Origin: Tetracentron sinense
Taxonomy: Eukaryota > Streptophyta > Magnoliopsida > Trochodendrales > Trochodendraceae
Direction of reading: 5' to 3'
NCBI GenBank assembly: GCA_015143295.1
Contig: CM026554.1
Span: 53,318,627-53,382,626, forward strand
DNA: 64,000 nucleotides
Both the position numbers and the translations under genes were made by a program. Below the pieces are notes generated by a model. It saw only the letters and a program-made list of their open reading frames with translations, was not told the origin of the DNA and ran no database searches. Below are positions 1-12,587 of the stretch, piece after piece; within the stretch, counting starts at the first letter, position 1, and the number at the start of each line of letters is the position of its first letter.

Positions 1-441
1 TATCACCTAAGAGAAATTATATTCATGTCAAGCTATAAATGGTACTTTGAACTAAAATTAGCATAAAACAGGGGCCGCTTTGGAGAGGCCAACATACTAT
101 TGACACATCATGCTAAATAAATGGTTCATAGAGACATAGCAGCAGCCAATCTTTAATTTGCAGCTCAAACCTGGGCAAAATTAGTGAATCAGCAGCCATT
201 TATCATAGCCAGGAAGATCGTATTACCTTCTTATAATATAACTTAAACTATAACACCTTCATCAATTATAATCCTGAATCTAATCATCGTGTAGTTCATG
301 CCAATTGTTCAAGCAAAAAAGACATTTTTTGGACAGCAAAATTGCAGCAAACATACCAACATGCTACATCATCTGAATGATGAATGCAGTGAGAAGAAGC
401 AACTTCTACTATCAGCTAGAAACATAATAAGTGGAACTTAC
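1..441 (-). other. Intron of the amine oxidase gene
   Basis: The exon ending at 442 is followed on the minus strand by a GTAAG donor. I see no match to the expected next exon, which carries the conserved Glu-Asp-Trp-Pro region of amine oxidases. This stretch is therefore intron, and the final exons lie outside. No repeat was recognised. Confidence 0.7.
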
Positions 442-3400
442 CAAAGAACTACGTCAGTTTCTTCTAGAGATCGATTCTGCTTAACCCATGTAGCCAATCC
501 CTCGCTGACACGTGGATTCTGGTTAGGAAACTCTCCACCGGGATACATCTCATCACGCGCATATGGTGTAACCCAAAGATTATGCTTCAAGAAAGCAGCT
601 CTTCTCAAAAACTTTGCCTCAGAACCAGCTAACGGTAAACAATTCGAACCAGGTACTAGCTTGTAACCTGTTAGCTGCCCAGTCCGGTTGACAGTTCTCG
701 TGTTCCTGATCTGAAATATAAATTAACATGCACCATTGATCTAAAAATTAAATTCCTGGACTGAAAAGTATAAAAGATGAGATGATTCTCTATCCTAATC
801 CATCAATGCTAGAAAAGTAAATCAAGCACAGACAAGCCCAAGTTTTGAGTCCTTGGTCTGGGAATCATGGCTAAGAGTCCCTCAATGATAACTGATTGCT
901 AGCAAAAGCAGAAGAAACTTACAAAAGGCATATTCATTATTCACAAGAAGTACATAAGCCAACAGGCCTTTCTGCCGAAATATGATATTTATACAATAAT
1001 CCAGTAAGTTTGCATATTGCTTGTTAACAGATAACTTCCATAAGAGAGCAAAAGGACGAGATTTTAAAAGTTCAGACAATATTAGAAAAATTAAGAAGCT
1101 TTATACTCATGGTGTTAAGGAAAAGGAATGTTAATATGGAGGAAAAAGAAATGAGAGAAAGTTGTAAAAATCCTTAACAAATCATGGACAACAAAAACTT
1201 CAACTATCAGAGTAAGAATGCCTTACAATCCAATGGCGAGCAGACAAAGGATTACAATCACGCATTGCTTGCATTTCAGACCTGAACAGTTTCTCTTCAG
1301 TGTAGAATGCATTGTTATGAACATTATTTGCCCCAGGTTCTTCAACTTTGACATCCACCTCAACAACCTACAAAAACAAGACGATAGAAATCTCTGAGTA
1401 TTGTGTTGACTACACAAAAGAATATTTTCATATCAACCATATGAGTTGGTGTAAGAGATTTAAGTGAGAAATGAGAATGTGCTGACTAGTAACTGAATGA
1501 AATGAATTGACAATTCAACATAAACACTAGAACGTGATAGTCATGATTTCATTACTAAAAAAACAACTCTGATAAGTTCTCAAGAAATGTATTTACCTTC
1601 TGCATGCTTGCAAAGAGGTATAGGAAAGAAGGGATTGATGGGGTATACAAAGAAGGTTGCATAGATGTTTTGGTTGATTGGGTCAAAAGATTACAGATTA
1701 TGCATAAGTTCTCAAGAAGAATACAGATTATGCATAAGATTTCTGCAAGGAGCATCTAGGAAGGCTATCTGGATCTTCCAATGAAACCAAATTTGTACTT
1801 CCTTGATGAATTACTCATTGAAAAGTGTGAGTACACAATAAAATCAGTTTAGTCAAAGGGACACCTAGGCGATAGGGGCTCCCTAGTCGAGGCATTGCCT
1901 AAGCATTTCTCAGGCAATGCCAAGACAAAAATTATTTATTTATTAGAAAAAGTATTAAAAAAATGATATTCGTATCTTATGGAAAAATAAAGATGAAAAA
2001 TAGAAATAAAGGACACATAAACCAGAATGTCATTACAAACAATAAAGAACATATTTTGGAAAAAGGAGGAAAGAAAGCCAAATGCAGAAACCCTAGACAA
2101 AATCCGTTAAGTAAAAGATGTATATTGTTGCTACTATAATATATATATATATATATAGTAGATTACATTTACAATTATGTGGGTCTTTGTCATATTTTCT
2201 ATGCTTTTTGTAGATTACATTTACCATTATGTGGGTCTTTGTCATTATTGCTCTAGTGCCCAAGAGATGAGGCCCAGGCACCACCAGGCAATCTTGTCTT
2301 AACAACTGCCCGCCTAGACCCTAAGTAAGCAATAGCGGTCCTGGCTAGGCGAGGCGATAGCCTTGGCATTGTCTATGCAACATTTTGACTACAATGAATA
2401 AAACAACAGTAAAATCCAACAAAATAATAAAGTGACAAAACATCATAGAAGAAACTTCAAAAAAATGATTGGCACATTGAAAAGTTACCAAAGTATCCCA
2501 TCAAACCAGATAATCAGAATATCAAAAACGTTCCAATAGTTTATGGAATTTACTTGATTGAATGCTTCACCAGGTTTACAATCAACAGCCATGTCCATAC
2601 GAGCAACGAAGAAGTGTTGATGGACTGGTGCATATAATCCTGGCGCAATAGTTGTACCATATTTTCGGGATTCCCCCGGTTGTAGTGCTCCTAAGCTGAG
2701 AATTCCTGTAAGTTTAACCTCTGCTTCAATTTTCCCATCCTGCAACAAGAAATAGTATAAGCATTATCCCTAATTTTAATAGCATGCATGATCAAACCAG
2801 GGGCGGAGCCGCATGGGGCCCAGGGGGCTGAAGCCCCCCCTTAAATTTTGGGTAAAAAATCTTATAGTATTAATAGCCTAGCCCCTAGGAGAGGGGGAAG
2901 AAAAAAAATTTTGAGAGAAAATATATTACAAACGGACATACACAGACGCGATGGCCCATGAGCTTGGCCCTAAAATATTTTTTCAGGGGCCTAGCCCTCG
3001 AACCCCCGTTGTTAGCCCCCCCCCCCCCCCCCCCCCTGCAAGAGAATCCTGGCTCCACCACTGGATCCAACCAACAAAGTCCCAGCAACAATACCAACTA
3101 CCAGTAAGCTAAAGAAAACAGCAGCAAACACAGAAGCAAGTAGCTCACTTTCTTTCTTTCTTTTCAGGTAACATAACTACATAAGCAAGTAGCTCTGATA
3201 TTGCAATTTGTCAAACTACACAGTTTAAGGGTAAAAACATTTATCCAGGAATTTCTAGAAGTGCATGTTATATGTAAAAGTCGTGGTATGACCGTCCAAA
3301 AAGGAAATGAAAAGGTAGCTGCTTCAGAAGTTTTCCCATTTTAGGAAAAGGAAATGATAAATGTGAAAGAGAGAATCTTCACTATATTGTATCAAAAAAA

Positions 3401-6400
3401 CCACTCGATAAGCGAAGTTTACATCTAGTAGTCTATCACATGTGCTTGAACTTACATATTAGCCATTGCAGTCATTCAACAGAAATTGCTGCAAACAAAG
3501 AGAAAATTTATCTGTTCGGATAGAAAACATTCAAGAGGCAAGGAAGTTTTGAGAGTGCATAAACTGAATTCACACCATGATAAACTGCAGTTTCTTGAAT
3601 ATTACACCATTAATCCTGGGCTATTAAAAATTACAGCAATGGAACCAAACTAAGTTTTCCAAATATAGAATACAAGGGAAAGTTTAACTTACCTGATAAA
3701 AGTGCCAGAAGAATCCATATTCATAATTAGCAACAGTACATATAAAAGACACTGTTAGCCGTCTAGACCGCCGAATTTCGGCCAAGCCTGTTCTCCAGTC
3801 TTGATGCTTCCATAGGATTCCATGATCCTCTTCGTGCAGACATACACAATTTTCAATTGTCTCCACACCTCCAGTGAAATTTGTAAAGTGGGCATCAAAG
3901 TATTTGATATAGCCTAAACAATCGCATCCCTGCTATGACAAAATCATTTTAGAAACACTGGTACCGAACCAGGAGAATATGTAAGATGTCAATAATCCAA
4001 CAGAAAGAACAATAAGGAATAAGTATTCAGACCTTCTTAAGCGAATGTGCATTTTTGCCAAGGCCATCTTCCCCTGCATCAAATGCATTCTTCCTGTAAT
4101 GTGGATCATTTGGATCTCCATAAGGCACCACCACCTCCACAAAACTCAACCTGTAGGCCACAGATCTCCGGCCACGATTACCATCAACATATGCAACAGA
4201 ATAGATAACTAGACCCTCACTGGGAGTGAAACCAATACGAAAATTCCACTGCCAACCAGCAATAAACAAATTAATACTTTTCAATATGAAGCACTGAACT
4301 TAGTAAGACAGATCAATAAGCAAGTTCAATTAAGAAGTACCTTCTGCCATTCTATGAAGTACCCATTAACACGAAAGCTTGGGCCTTCAGGCTGAATAAT
4401 TTGTAGGGGTTTCACATCACTTCGGTCAACACCGCCTCGTGTTTCACCAGCAGTATAGTTTCTCAATGGATCAGCTGGAGGTAGGGGAACAAGTTTACGG
4501 TCTTCAAACTCAACTACCACCATATTTTGCATATCAACAAGTACATAGATCCCTTCAACTGGGCGAGCATAACCATTTTCCATTGGGCAGTCACTTTCAG
4601 TTCTGCAGAAAATAAGTGGTTTAGCAAGTCTGCGGCTGGGAGCATCAGCATCACTGTGATAGCCAACACACCTGTAGAAAGAGTTTGTTGGCAAAAGCAT
4701 AAATCAAAAAGAAAGACCTAAACTAACAACTTATCTTCACAGGATAGGTAGGAAAAACAGAGATGTCTAATTAACTAACCAGGCATCTACCATCACGAGA
4801 TCCATATCCTCAATACCCCTCTTCCTCATTGCTTCCCGAAATAGAGGATAGTCCTTTACAACAGCTTCACATTCAGCATATTCCACAGCATCCTGCAGTT
4901 GCAAAACAAAGGACTGCTGGCATCAGGATCCCACATAAGTACGTATAACTGATTAATGAAAAACAGTCATTATACAATGCCAGTTAGTTATGTACTTATG
5001 TTGGTTTTGCCTGTGAATATAGATACTACAGACCTGTATACAACACCCGTATTCACCCCTTTACCTCTATTACAAAAAATGAAAGATATAAAGAGGCCTT
5101 TCCTGCTGTAGCAGAACAGGAAGACGAAAATTGGGATTCTATATAGGTACATATAATGACCAATGACAAACTAGAACAATTTTCTTGGGCAACCAAAAAG
5201 TAATGTCCCTTCAAAAAAAATTAAGACACAATTTAAGTTTTAAGAACATAAGGATACGTTACTAAAAATATGCTCTTAGTAAGGGTTTTCTGGGGTTGTG
5301 AACAATTTGATTACCTTTCTCTAGAAAATTCTAATTACGTGAATAGAAACAGTAGTCTAGCCTAGTAATGAGTTTTTCTCTTTTAGACTAATATAATGTT
5401 CTTCAGAGGAAAATCTGGTTGACTCAGTCGCTAAGGTATTATTGTCAAGCATTTAACCGTAGAGTGGCGTAACAAATTGCTTAGGAACCATTGAACAATA
5501 TAAAACTTCATGTAAATAAAGAGAAGGGGGGGAGAGAGAGAGAGAGAGAGAGAAAGAAAGAAATAGTTTGCATACCATCGGAGGTTGAACATCAGGAACT
5601 ACTTGTGATGAAATGACTTTTCCCCTGTGATGACCACCTCGAGTTGCTGCATGTACTTCTGAGAGTTCAACAACCCATATGCTTGTCTCATTTGATTTTT
5701 TAGTGTACACAACAAGTCTAGCTCGCCTTCGAGGAAGCTTAATAGGAATGACAGGTCCGCCTTTCGTTTTGGAAAGTAATGATGGCTGGAAAGGAGGGAA
5801 GAAATATGCATCTGCTAATGCAACAACATGTTTATCTGGCTCCAACAAAACGACTTCAACAAACCGCATGCTATCTCTTAACTGAAATGGAAAAAAGGAT
5901 TAACTCACTACTACCTAAGCATAAGAAATCCTAGAATTGATTACCTTAAACACTATGATCTAAACCTATATTTCCAAGAAAAAATAATCATAAATAAATT
6001 AACAACCTCAGGAGTGGCACCAGCTGCCCTGACAGTTGCCACTGCCACTGAGATTTCAGCAGCAGATAAAGGATCCAAAGGGTGGCTGCTTTGAGCCCTA
6101 AGCATGTTCTGGATTCCTGGGCAAGAATAATAGCAAACTTAATCAATCAAACATGTGAAAGTGAACAATGGTATATGTGCGATAGCGGACTTAACTTCCA
6201 TGCGATGTGGAGGGTTTGTTTCCACACTAGTATTTTTCATACTAATATGAAAGCAACCGAGTCACCACCAGCCATTACATTTGGTGTGATTGGTCACCAT
6301 TAAACAAAAATAAAACTCCCAGGATCTATGAAAACTAGAGCATTAGAACGAAGGTTCACTTATGGATTAGGGAAGGTGTTAGGCACCCCAATCCATCCGT

Positions 6401-9400
6401 CTAAAGAGACAGTTACCTAAACTTCTCCAAATTCTATTCTATTAAAAAATTGATCAAACCGGTAAAAGACGAGCCTCGATTAAGCTGGAATATCAATAAT
6501 CTACCCTAACTAAAAAAATGGCATTTTATTCTTGTCGGAAATTTCTCGCAATTATAATGAAGAAAGAACACATAAAATTCATCATGATCTTTATTCTATA
6601 ATAACAGAAATAAATCCAATAATTTGTTGAATTCTAAAGACTCTTTTTATGCTTTTTGAGAAGGGACCCTCTCTATCCTTATAACGTATCAAGTGAGGGA
6701 CCTCTATTGGACATAGAAAATCTCGAGCATCCAAGAAATCACCAGTAAAGGTTCCATATCTTCTCTAAATTCTCATTTTCGTCCAAGAGTTCCTCCTTTA
6801 GCCTTCAGCGGACCACATTAGGAGGTATCTCAAACTAAACATAGAATAGGAGAATGAGTTCTAACCAAAGGAAGAGAAACTCTAGTCTACTAAAGCTGAA
6901 AAATGAAAAAGCTTAAGTACCTTTTTGCACATCGCAGCTCTTCAGCTGCTCTGCAAGATCCCCTTCAAATACACTCTCAGCTTCAAGGTGATCTTTGATA
7001 TGAGGACCCAGACTCCAAGGTTGGGTCTCTTAAAGAATTTTTTAAACTAGGCTCTTCAAGGTCCTCAATTTAAGGCCCTTAAAGATGCCAAGGACTCTAG
7101 TAACTTCATCAATTTAAAAAAAAATTACAATTTTCAGAGTTCCTAGAGTTCAGAGTTGAGTTCAATGTTAAAATCGTACGCATCCATATTTATTTCAGTC
7201 ATATTCTCTTCACCATATTATGTAAAGGCTCGCTTTTGAATTTATTTCAAAATTAAAATGCCTACAAAAAAAATTTAAAAAAATTGGTTTTTTGATAAAT
7301 GGCCTTCAAAATTAACATTATCCGAGGTTGAAAGCTTATCCTCGGGTAATAAACAAATTCTCACTAGACATTTTTTGGAGGAGCCACTGAAGTATTTCCA
7401 ACTCAGGTGCTCTTAATTGTCAAGGGATGCATTTCCCAATTCTTCAACTCATAACCAGCCTCAACTGGCCGAATTGACTCTGATCGGTGTTAAATGTTAC
7501 ACATTTACGCACCTCAAACTATACTTGTTAACTCTTTAGAGCTCATTTTGAAGCTATGACTTCACTTGGTTATGTTTTTCTATTTCAGGTTCATGAGAAT
7601 GAACTTGATTAAACTTATGAGTTTACGAGATGTGAAAAGATCAGAGGAGCCTTAACCGAGCCAAGGGCAGAAGAGCAATAGCACAAGGAGAAAAAGACCA
7701 AGCAGAAAAGCACAGTCCGATCGATCGCAGGTTCAACCCGATCGATCGGAGTCCTACAGATCGCAGTGTTCAAGCAGACCGATCGGGGAATAGCATAATA
7801 ATTTGCAGAAAATTCCATGACAGTCCGATCAATCGGACTATCCAGGGCGATCGATCGCCGAAAGTCAGAAAGTTCCGATCGATCGGAACTTACTCTCCGA
7901 TCGATTGGAGATAACGTTTTCAAAGTCTTGGGATGCGTGCACGGATCTGGAAGTGAACCCTAATCAGAACTCTTTGAAGCCCTATAAATAGAAGACCCTA
8001 AGGCCTTGGCTAGGGTTCGAAATTTGGAGGACTTTCATTTGGAGAAAAGCTTTGGAAGGATTGGGAGCATGGAGTCTTCACCATCCATGGTGTTTATTCC
8101 TTCCCCGATAAACAACTAATCTCCCATCTAGGGTTTCGATGAAACCCTAGCCAAGTAACGTTGATTTCTGTATTTATTTTTAGGATTTTATTATTTGTAA
8201 AAGATGATTGCGTGCTTTGAGGGTTACCTTTGGTAATCGATTATAAAGTGTAGAATAGATTTGATCTTTAATAAATTTATTCCTTGTCTTAGGAATTATC
8301 TTCTTTTAGATTGAAATCGATTCATATGTGATTTTTGTGATCTTATTGTAAGCACCCAATTTTTTCACCCCATCGTTAACCATGGTTAATGGCTCTAACC
8401 ATGGTTAGTCTGCCCTAGGCTTATCCTAGAATCAACCCTGGCCTCAACTTGGACCTAACCCTAGAGCCCTAAACCATAGCTAGCCCTAACCTAGCCCTAG
8501 ACCTAGTTAACCCTAGTCCTAATCCTAGACTTAACAGTTAACCCTAACCCTAGAGCCCTAGACCAAACCCTAGGTCTAACCATAGGTCCAACCCTAACTC
8601 TAGGTCTAACCCTAAAGCCTTCCTTAACCCTAGGTTTAACTGTAGGACCTAACCTTAGGTCTAACCCTAGAGCTTGCCTTAACCCTAGGCCTAGACTCAA
8701 CCACAACCTGCTCCTGCCCTAACCCTAATCTGGACCCTAACCTTAAACCAAGGTCACATCCACAACCCTAAGCTCAAAGGACCCAAGACTGTGGCCAATG
8801 CCCAAACCCTTTGCCCTGGGGCTGTTTTGAAGATGTTAGCATGAAACTAGCATACACCAAGCTCACACAACACACATGTTTTTTTAGGGAGAAGATAGTA
8901 TGTGACCACACACACTATTTAGTATTTTCACACACCACACCCACTAACCGTACCATCTTCACACAAGCTTAGAATAAGGATAATGCTAGCATTACTTTCT
9001 CTTGAGACTCACTTTGATTGGAGAGGGTGTTAATGGAAAACATGTGGAAGACAATACCACATGTCTTACTTATAAAGAAAGGTGAGTTTGAAGGAGAGTG
9101 TAGCTAGCATGGCCCAAGAGTTAAACACCTAAAACCAGCCCAGATTCGGTGCTCACCCACCCAAAATCCAGCCTAAAAACCAGACCCAATTTCCATTTGT
9201 GGAAAAGGCCAAAGTACCCAAATAACCTCAGTGGGCCAAAACACGTGCTCACACTTATGTGTGGATAGTATGAAATAGAGCATTTTGTATAAGTATTTGA
9301 ATACTAGGATGATCTATGCCTAGAAAAGACGGATCATTGCCGCAACCCTAGGTGAGTTCATATAATGTGGACGATCCATGCCCACCAAAGATAGATCATA

Positions 9401-12400
9401 CCTAGGATTTAAATACTTGATCATTTGAATGATTTAAATTGAGACTTGTAGTCACAATTATTCGTGATCAATTACAAATAATAATTCTCGGATTGAATAT
9501 AATAAATCAATGTTAGGAGGCTAGTGGTGGATTCAACACCCTAGGTTTCTTTCTCTTGATTTCTAATCACTTTTACTTGTTTTTGCTATTTAGAATAATT
9601 TTAGGATCTTTAATCACAAACCAAAATCCAATTGTTCACCATTAAATCAAAACTCATCTTTACGATTAAGCAAAACAACTAGCGGTGTCTTCTTCGTGGT
9701 TCGATACCCTCATTAATTGTCACTATTCCCTAGAATTAGTGTTGTTACGAGGTAACGATCATCATCAATCAGACTTTAACGAGTCTGCGACCCTTGGATG
9801 GTCCATGAGGACCACGACCTTATATCATTCTCAGCATCCTCACTTTCAAGACTTTGCACATCGTCTGTGGGAAAGTAGAATTCGTCTTGATCTGGAATCT
9901 TTATAGCACCCCAATCAATTCTTGTGAAGTTTGCCAGATACTCAAACTGCTCTCCTCTCCAACATTGTCTTCATCAGTGTACCCTCCCCATCATGGAAAT
10001 AAAAATTGTTGAAACCGACACGAAACAGATGATACGTATAGGTTTGGTAGCCCCCAAACGGTATTTATACTAATGCGAAATGGACGATACGTATCATTTA
10101 TAACTTATTTATGATTCAACTCATTGTGTAACTGTAATTGTGTTTGCTACTTTGTCTCTGAGACGTCTCTCATTACTTTATTTTTGATAAATTTGGTTCC
10201 TATAAGTCATTTGATTTATTTATTTTTTAAATAATTTGATTTTTAAAGAAAAAATTATATGTATCGTCCAAAACCGATACATATATGTTTCAAATTTTCA
10301 ATTAGGACCGATACATCCTTCGAAACTGTATTTTTAATCATTGCTCCCCATAGGTGAGTTCCTCGATAGTGATGACAAGGTCGATGACCTCATCACTCAT
10401 CCTGATATCCTCAAAGAGGCTTGAAAAATTTACAATCTCGTGATTAGACTCTAGTTGCCCGGGGAAATGGTCGATTTCAATTATGAGATTGTCAGGAAAT
10501 TCGTGTGTAAAGATTGGTTGGTCTGGATAAAAAGACATAAGCAAGGCGATGGAAAGTTTCTCGAATGTGGAGTATGTACAGTTCTCTTCTATCGAGCCTC
10601 GCCCTCCTTTCTTTCACTTTTTTCTCTCTTTCTACCTGATCCTTACGGGTGGGATTTTAACCAAGGCCAAAACCCTGAGAATTGGAGACAATGCTCAAAA
10701 ATATTAAAATTTTAAATTTTATTTTAAAAATAACAAATTAATATTTTATCTTTGATTTATGATTTTTTTTTTAAATGTCTTAAATTATATAAAAGTATAT
10801 ATTTATAAGATTATTTTAGTTTTGTAAACTTATAATATATCAATTACATATTTAATAATATATTATATAATAGATCAGATATTTATCGAATCAAATATAC
10901 CAATATCAATATTCGTATCCGATTGTAAACGGATAGTAAAATCACTAATTGGATTTGCTCTGCCATATACCTCTTCAGATAATTATCCAAGTAAACGAAT
11001 TTGGATACAAATCAGATACTGATAATATCTGTATTCGTTGACACCCCTATTAGTAGGAATATTTTCAATGGGATCACGTCCGTACCTTTTACTGTCTCCC
11101 ATAAATATTGACCCTGAAGATATGAATCCATGTACAACTTCTTCCAACCATAGTTACTGTTGTTGAAGCTTCTCGATACCACTGAATGAGCTCCCAATAT
11201 CCGCTATGTTCCTCCGATCGTAGGAATAAATTTGATTGGCTGCATACAAGGGTTGTTGTACTATATTTTCCTTTTCCGATCCCAAAGCTGATCTTTTAAC
11301 AATATTGGCCACTGTGTTTCCTACTTCTCCCATCAAAGTGTCTCTATACTTAAACCTGCCCGAACAAACTGAACCAAGCTTGAACCTTGGCTTCGATACC
11401 ACTTGGGGAATTTCGAGCACCACAAGCTCTGATACCGCTTGTTGAGCGCCAAAGCAAAAAACTGCAGAGTTCATTTACTTCAATGATAGGTACAACAATA
11501 GTATAATTCCGGTAGCTCTTTCACAACGATTTCATAGAGGATTGATTGCCCTCCATATACCATCTCTATAGGACTTGAGACAACGACCAAGACAGAAGAC
11601 ACAGAGAGAGAAGAAAACACTTTGGTAGTGACTCCAACAAATTACACCTTCTCTGAGATATCTAAATGCATATTTGCAATCCGTAATCAGTAAACCAACT
11701 TTCCAAATTAAGTTTAATATGCAAGTCCAACCAAAAATTGAATGTTGGCTTGTCTAATAGAACTCTTCTTAATCTTTTTTTTTAAAGCCTCCGTGAGCAA
11801 GGGGGTTTAGCAGGACGCCTACCAGTTTATTAATACGAAATTTTGATTACAACCAGGAGGGGGGATCTAATAGACATATTGGATGCTTTGATTTTTTATT
11901 GATCCCTTTTCTGACATGTAGCTATGTTTGGTTGCCGAGAAAATTGATGAAAACATGGAAAAGAAAAGAAAATTTCAGATTTTTAATACAATTTTTAGTT
12001 GTGTTTTGTCTAATTTTCTTTTCTTTTCCATGTTTTTACTTATTTTCTCGACAACCAAACATAGGGTAAGATTAAGACTCCATCAATTCTCATAGAACCC
12101 AAATGAGGTAATTTTTTTACAGAATAACCTAGAAATAAAGGTGCTAATGCAAGCTGCCATTTCACCCAATGATTTTTTTTAACTTCTTCGCAATTTCACA
12201 AACTTTGCTTTAGTTAAATCCATACGATGCAGAAAATAACAATTGAACGTATTCAAGAAATGTAGAAGACGTGCAGATGATTGCAACGAGCAAAGGACCG
12301 TACACAAAATGAAATCAAAGATGTTTCGCTAATCGCAACCAATATCTAAATCGAGAAAACCAAAAAAGAACGATCCTACCTTTGGTGGGAGCGTTTGTTG

Positions 12401-12587
12401 AAGGTTCATGGAGAGAATCAACAGGGACAATCAAAGTCGACATGGCAGCTCTTTTGTGCTGCTGATCATCACTCCAATCTTGCACAACAACCGCTGTTGC
12501 TTCTCCTGCAGCCGCTGCTTCACGAAGCAGTGGACCAGATTTGTTGTCAATGCAACATGACGTCGCTTTTTCCGCAGTTGTGGCCAT
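442..12587 (-). CDS. CuAO3: Copper-containing primary amine oxidase, peroxisomal CuAO3/zeta type (3' end missing)
   Basis: Oxidises primary amines (in plants putrescine and other polyamines) to an aldehyde, H2O2 and ammonia, using copper and topaquinone. Exons read on the minus strand: 12587-12380, 6116-6007, 5881-5576, 4892-4780, 4671-4341, 4248-4033, 3929-3693, 2739-2554, 1367-1227 and 710-442. All have GT-AG borders and keep frame, giving about 705 residues. The last exon ends in phase and the remaining C-terminus lies left of the window; the Arabidopsis relative is about 776 residues. The topaquinone motif TVANYEY is at residues 493-499, with Tyr497 as the modified residue. The catalytic-base motif FDAGE is at 412-416 (Asp413), and two copper ligands are in HQH at 547-549. 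The third ligand His should be in the missing part. The N-terminus ([12 protein letters not shown]) and the absence of a secretion signal fit the At2g42490 class rather than apoplastic amine oxidases. A PTS1 tail cannot be checked here. No breaks were seen. Confidence 0.93.
1849..2391. mobile_element. Non-autonomous element with CTAGGCG-type terminal motifs, in amine oxidase intron
   Basis: The left end reads TAGTCAAAGGGACACC and the right end TTTTGACTA, giving an 8-bp terminal inverted repeat TAGTCAAA. Both ends are dense in CCTAGGCG / GGCATTGCC-like motifs on opposite strands (1867-1922 and 2270-2375). It lies in the intron between exons ending at 2554 and starting at 1367. I could not find a convincing target-site duplication, so the exact borders and superfamily are uncertain. 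Architecture resembles the hAT-like MITEs elsewhere in the window. Confidence 0.5.
2158..2245. repeat. Two-copy direct repeat, 52-bp period, next to (AT)n
   Basis: A 36-base unit beginning GTAGATTACATTTA occurs at 2158-2193 and again at 2210-2245 with one substitution. It directly follows an (AT)n tract at about 2138-2157 and lies inside the CTAGGCG-motif element. Confidence 0.8.
2798..3063. mobile_element. hAT-type MITE with 8-bp TSD and a C21 tract
   Basis: The 266-bp element starts CAGGGGCGGAGCC and ends GGCTCCACCACTG, a terminal inverted repeat of the hAT CAGNGG type. It is flanked by GATCAAAC (2790-2797) and GATCCAAC (3064-3071), an 8-bp target duplication with one change. An uninterrupted run of 21 C lies at 3016-3036. 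The insertion is in the amine oxidase intron between 2740 and 3692. Its terminal sequence is shared with the larger elements at 27301 and 50634. Confidence 0.88.
5531..5552. repeat. (GA)n microsatellite
   Basis: About eleven GA units followed by an AAAG run, inside the amine oxidase intron immediately beside the donor at 5575. On the transcribed strand it is a pyrimidine tract. Confidence 0.85.
7714..7910. repeat. Reiterated CCGATCGATCGG-type palindromes
   Basis: At least eight copies or variants of the palindrome TCCGATCGATCGGA are spaced 15-40 bp apart. The spacing sequence is unrelated, so this is motif clustering rather than a simple tandem array. It lies upstream of a TATA-like box in the decayed LTR-like block. 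Confidence 0.7.
8380..8770. repeat. Interstitial telomere-like (AACCCTAG/AACCCTAA) block
   Basis: About 390 bp consist almost wholly of degenerate AACCCTA-type units (AACCCTAACC, AACCCTAGGTCTAACC, GAGCCCTAGACC). They are interleaved with a 12-20 bp higher-order unit containing CCTAGGTCTAACCC. A translated frame is correspondingly repetitive and not a gene. It sits in amine oxidase intron 1. Confidence 0.75.
9992..10343. mobile_element. hAT-like MITE with CGATAC terminal motifs, 8-bp TSD
   Basis: The 352-bp element begins CATGGAAATAAAAATTG and ends TTTTTAATCATTG. It is bounded by perfect 8-bp copies of CTCCCCAT at 9984-9991 and 10344-10351. Both ends are filled with ACGATACGTATC / GATACATAT motifs in opposite orientation. 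Located in amine oxidase intron 1. Confidence 0.85.
10860..11050. repeat. Partial element with GGATAC/GTATCC motifs, ending CACCCCTA
   Basis: Repeated CGTATCCG / CGGATAG / GGATACAAATCAGATAC motifs end in GTTGACACCCCTA, whose complement TAGGGGTGT matches the terminus of the element at 14604. A left terminus was not found, so this is a fragment or a diverged element. Confidence 0.4.
11012..11760 (-). mobile_element. Copia-like LTR fragment with primer-binding site, minus strand
   Basis: On the minus strand GGTATCAGAGC (about 11430-11441) matches the primer-binding site complementary to initiator tRNA-Met used by plant copia elements. To its right (about 11450-11760) is LTR-like sequence. To its left is an open but unrecognised frame of about 100 codons (11474-11154). 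No pol domain was seen. It lies in amine oxidase intron 1. Confidence 0.45.
11932..12065. mobile_element. Short foldback MITE
   Basis: The arm CTATGTTTGGTTG(C)CGAGAAAAT continues into AACATGGAAAAGAAAAG. It is mirrored by CTTTTCTTTTCCATGTT and ATTTTCTCGACAACCAAACATAG. The roughly 130-bp segment would form a near-complete hairpin. The terminus resembles Tourist-like MITEs, but no clear target duplication was found. Confidence 0.65.

Larger units (their letters stand above)
7560..9910. mobile_element. Decayed LTR-retrotransposon-like block in amine oxidase intron 1
   Basis: This part of the 6.3-kb first intron has a promoter-like CCCTATAAATAGAAG at about 7979-7993, a GATC-rich palindromic block, a CCCTAA-rich block, and a stretch at 9310-9420 with two diverged copies of a 50-odd-bp unit (GATGATCTATGCC / GACGATCCATGCC). 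It ends in GTGGTTCGATACCC-like sequence around 9693-9710, of the kind seen near LTR ends. No intact gag or pol reading frame is visible, so the assignment to an LTR element is inference. Confidence 0.35.

Noticed and set aside
8503-8706. 67-codon frame with Leu-Gly-Leu repeats
   Set aside because: The repeats come from translating the telomere-like CCCTAA block; not a protein gene.
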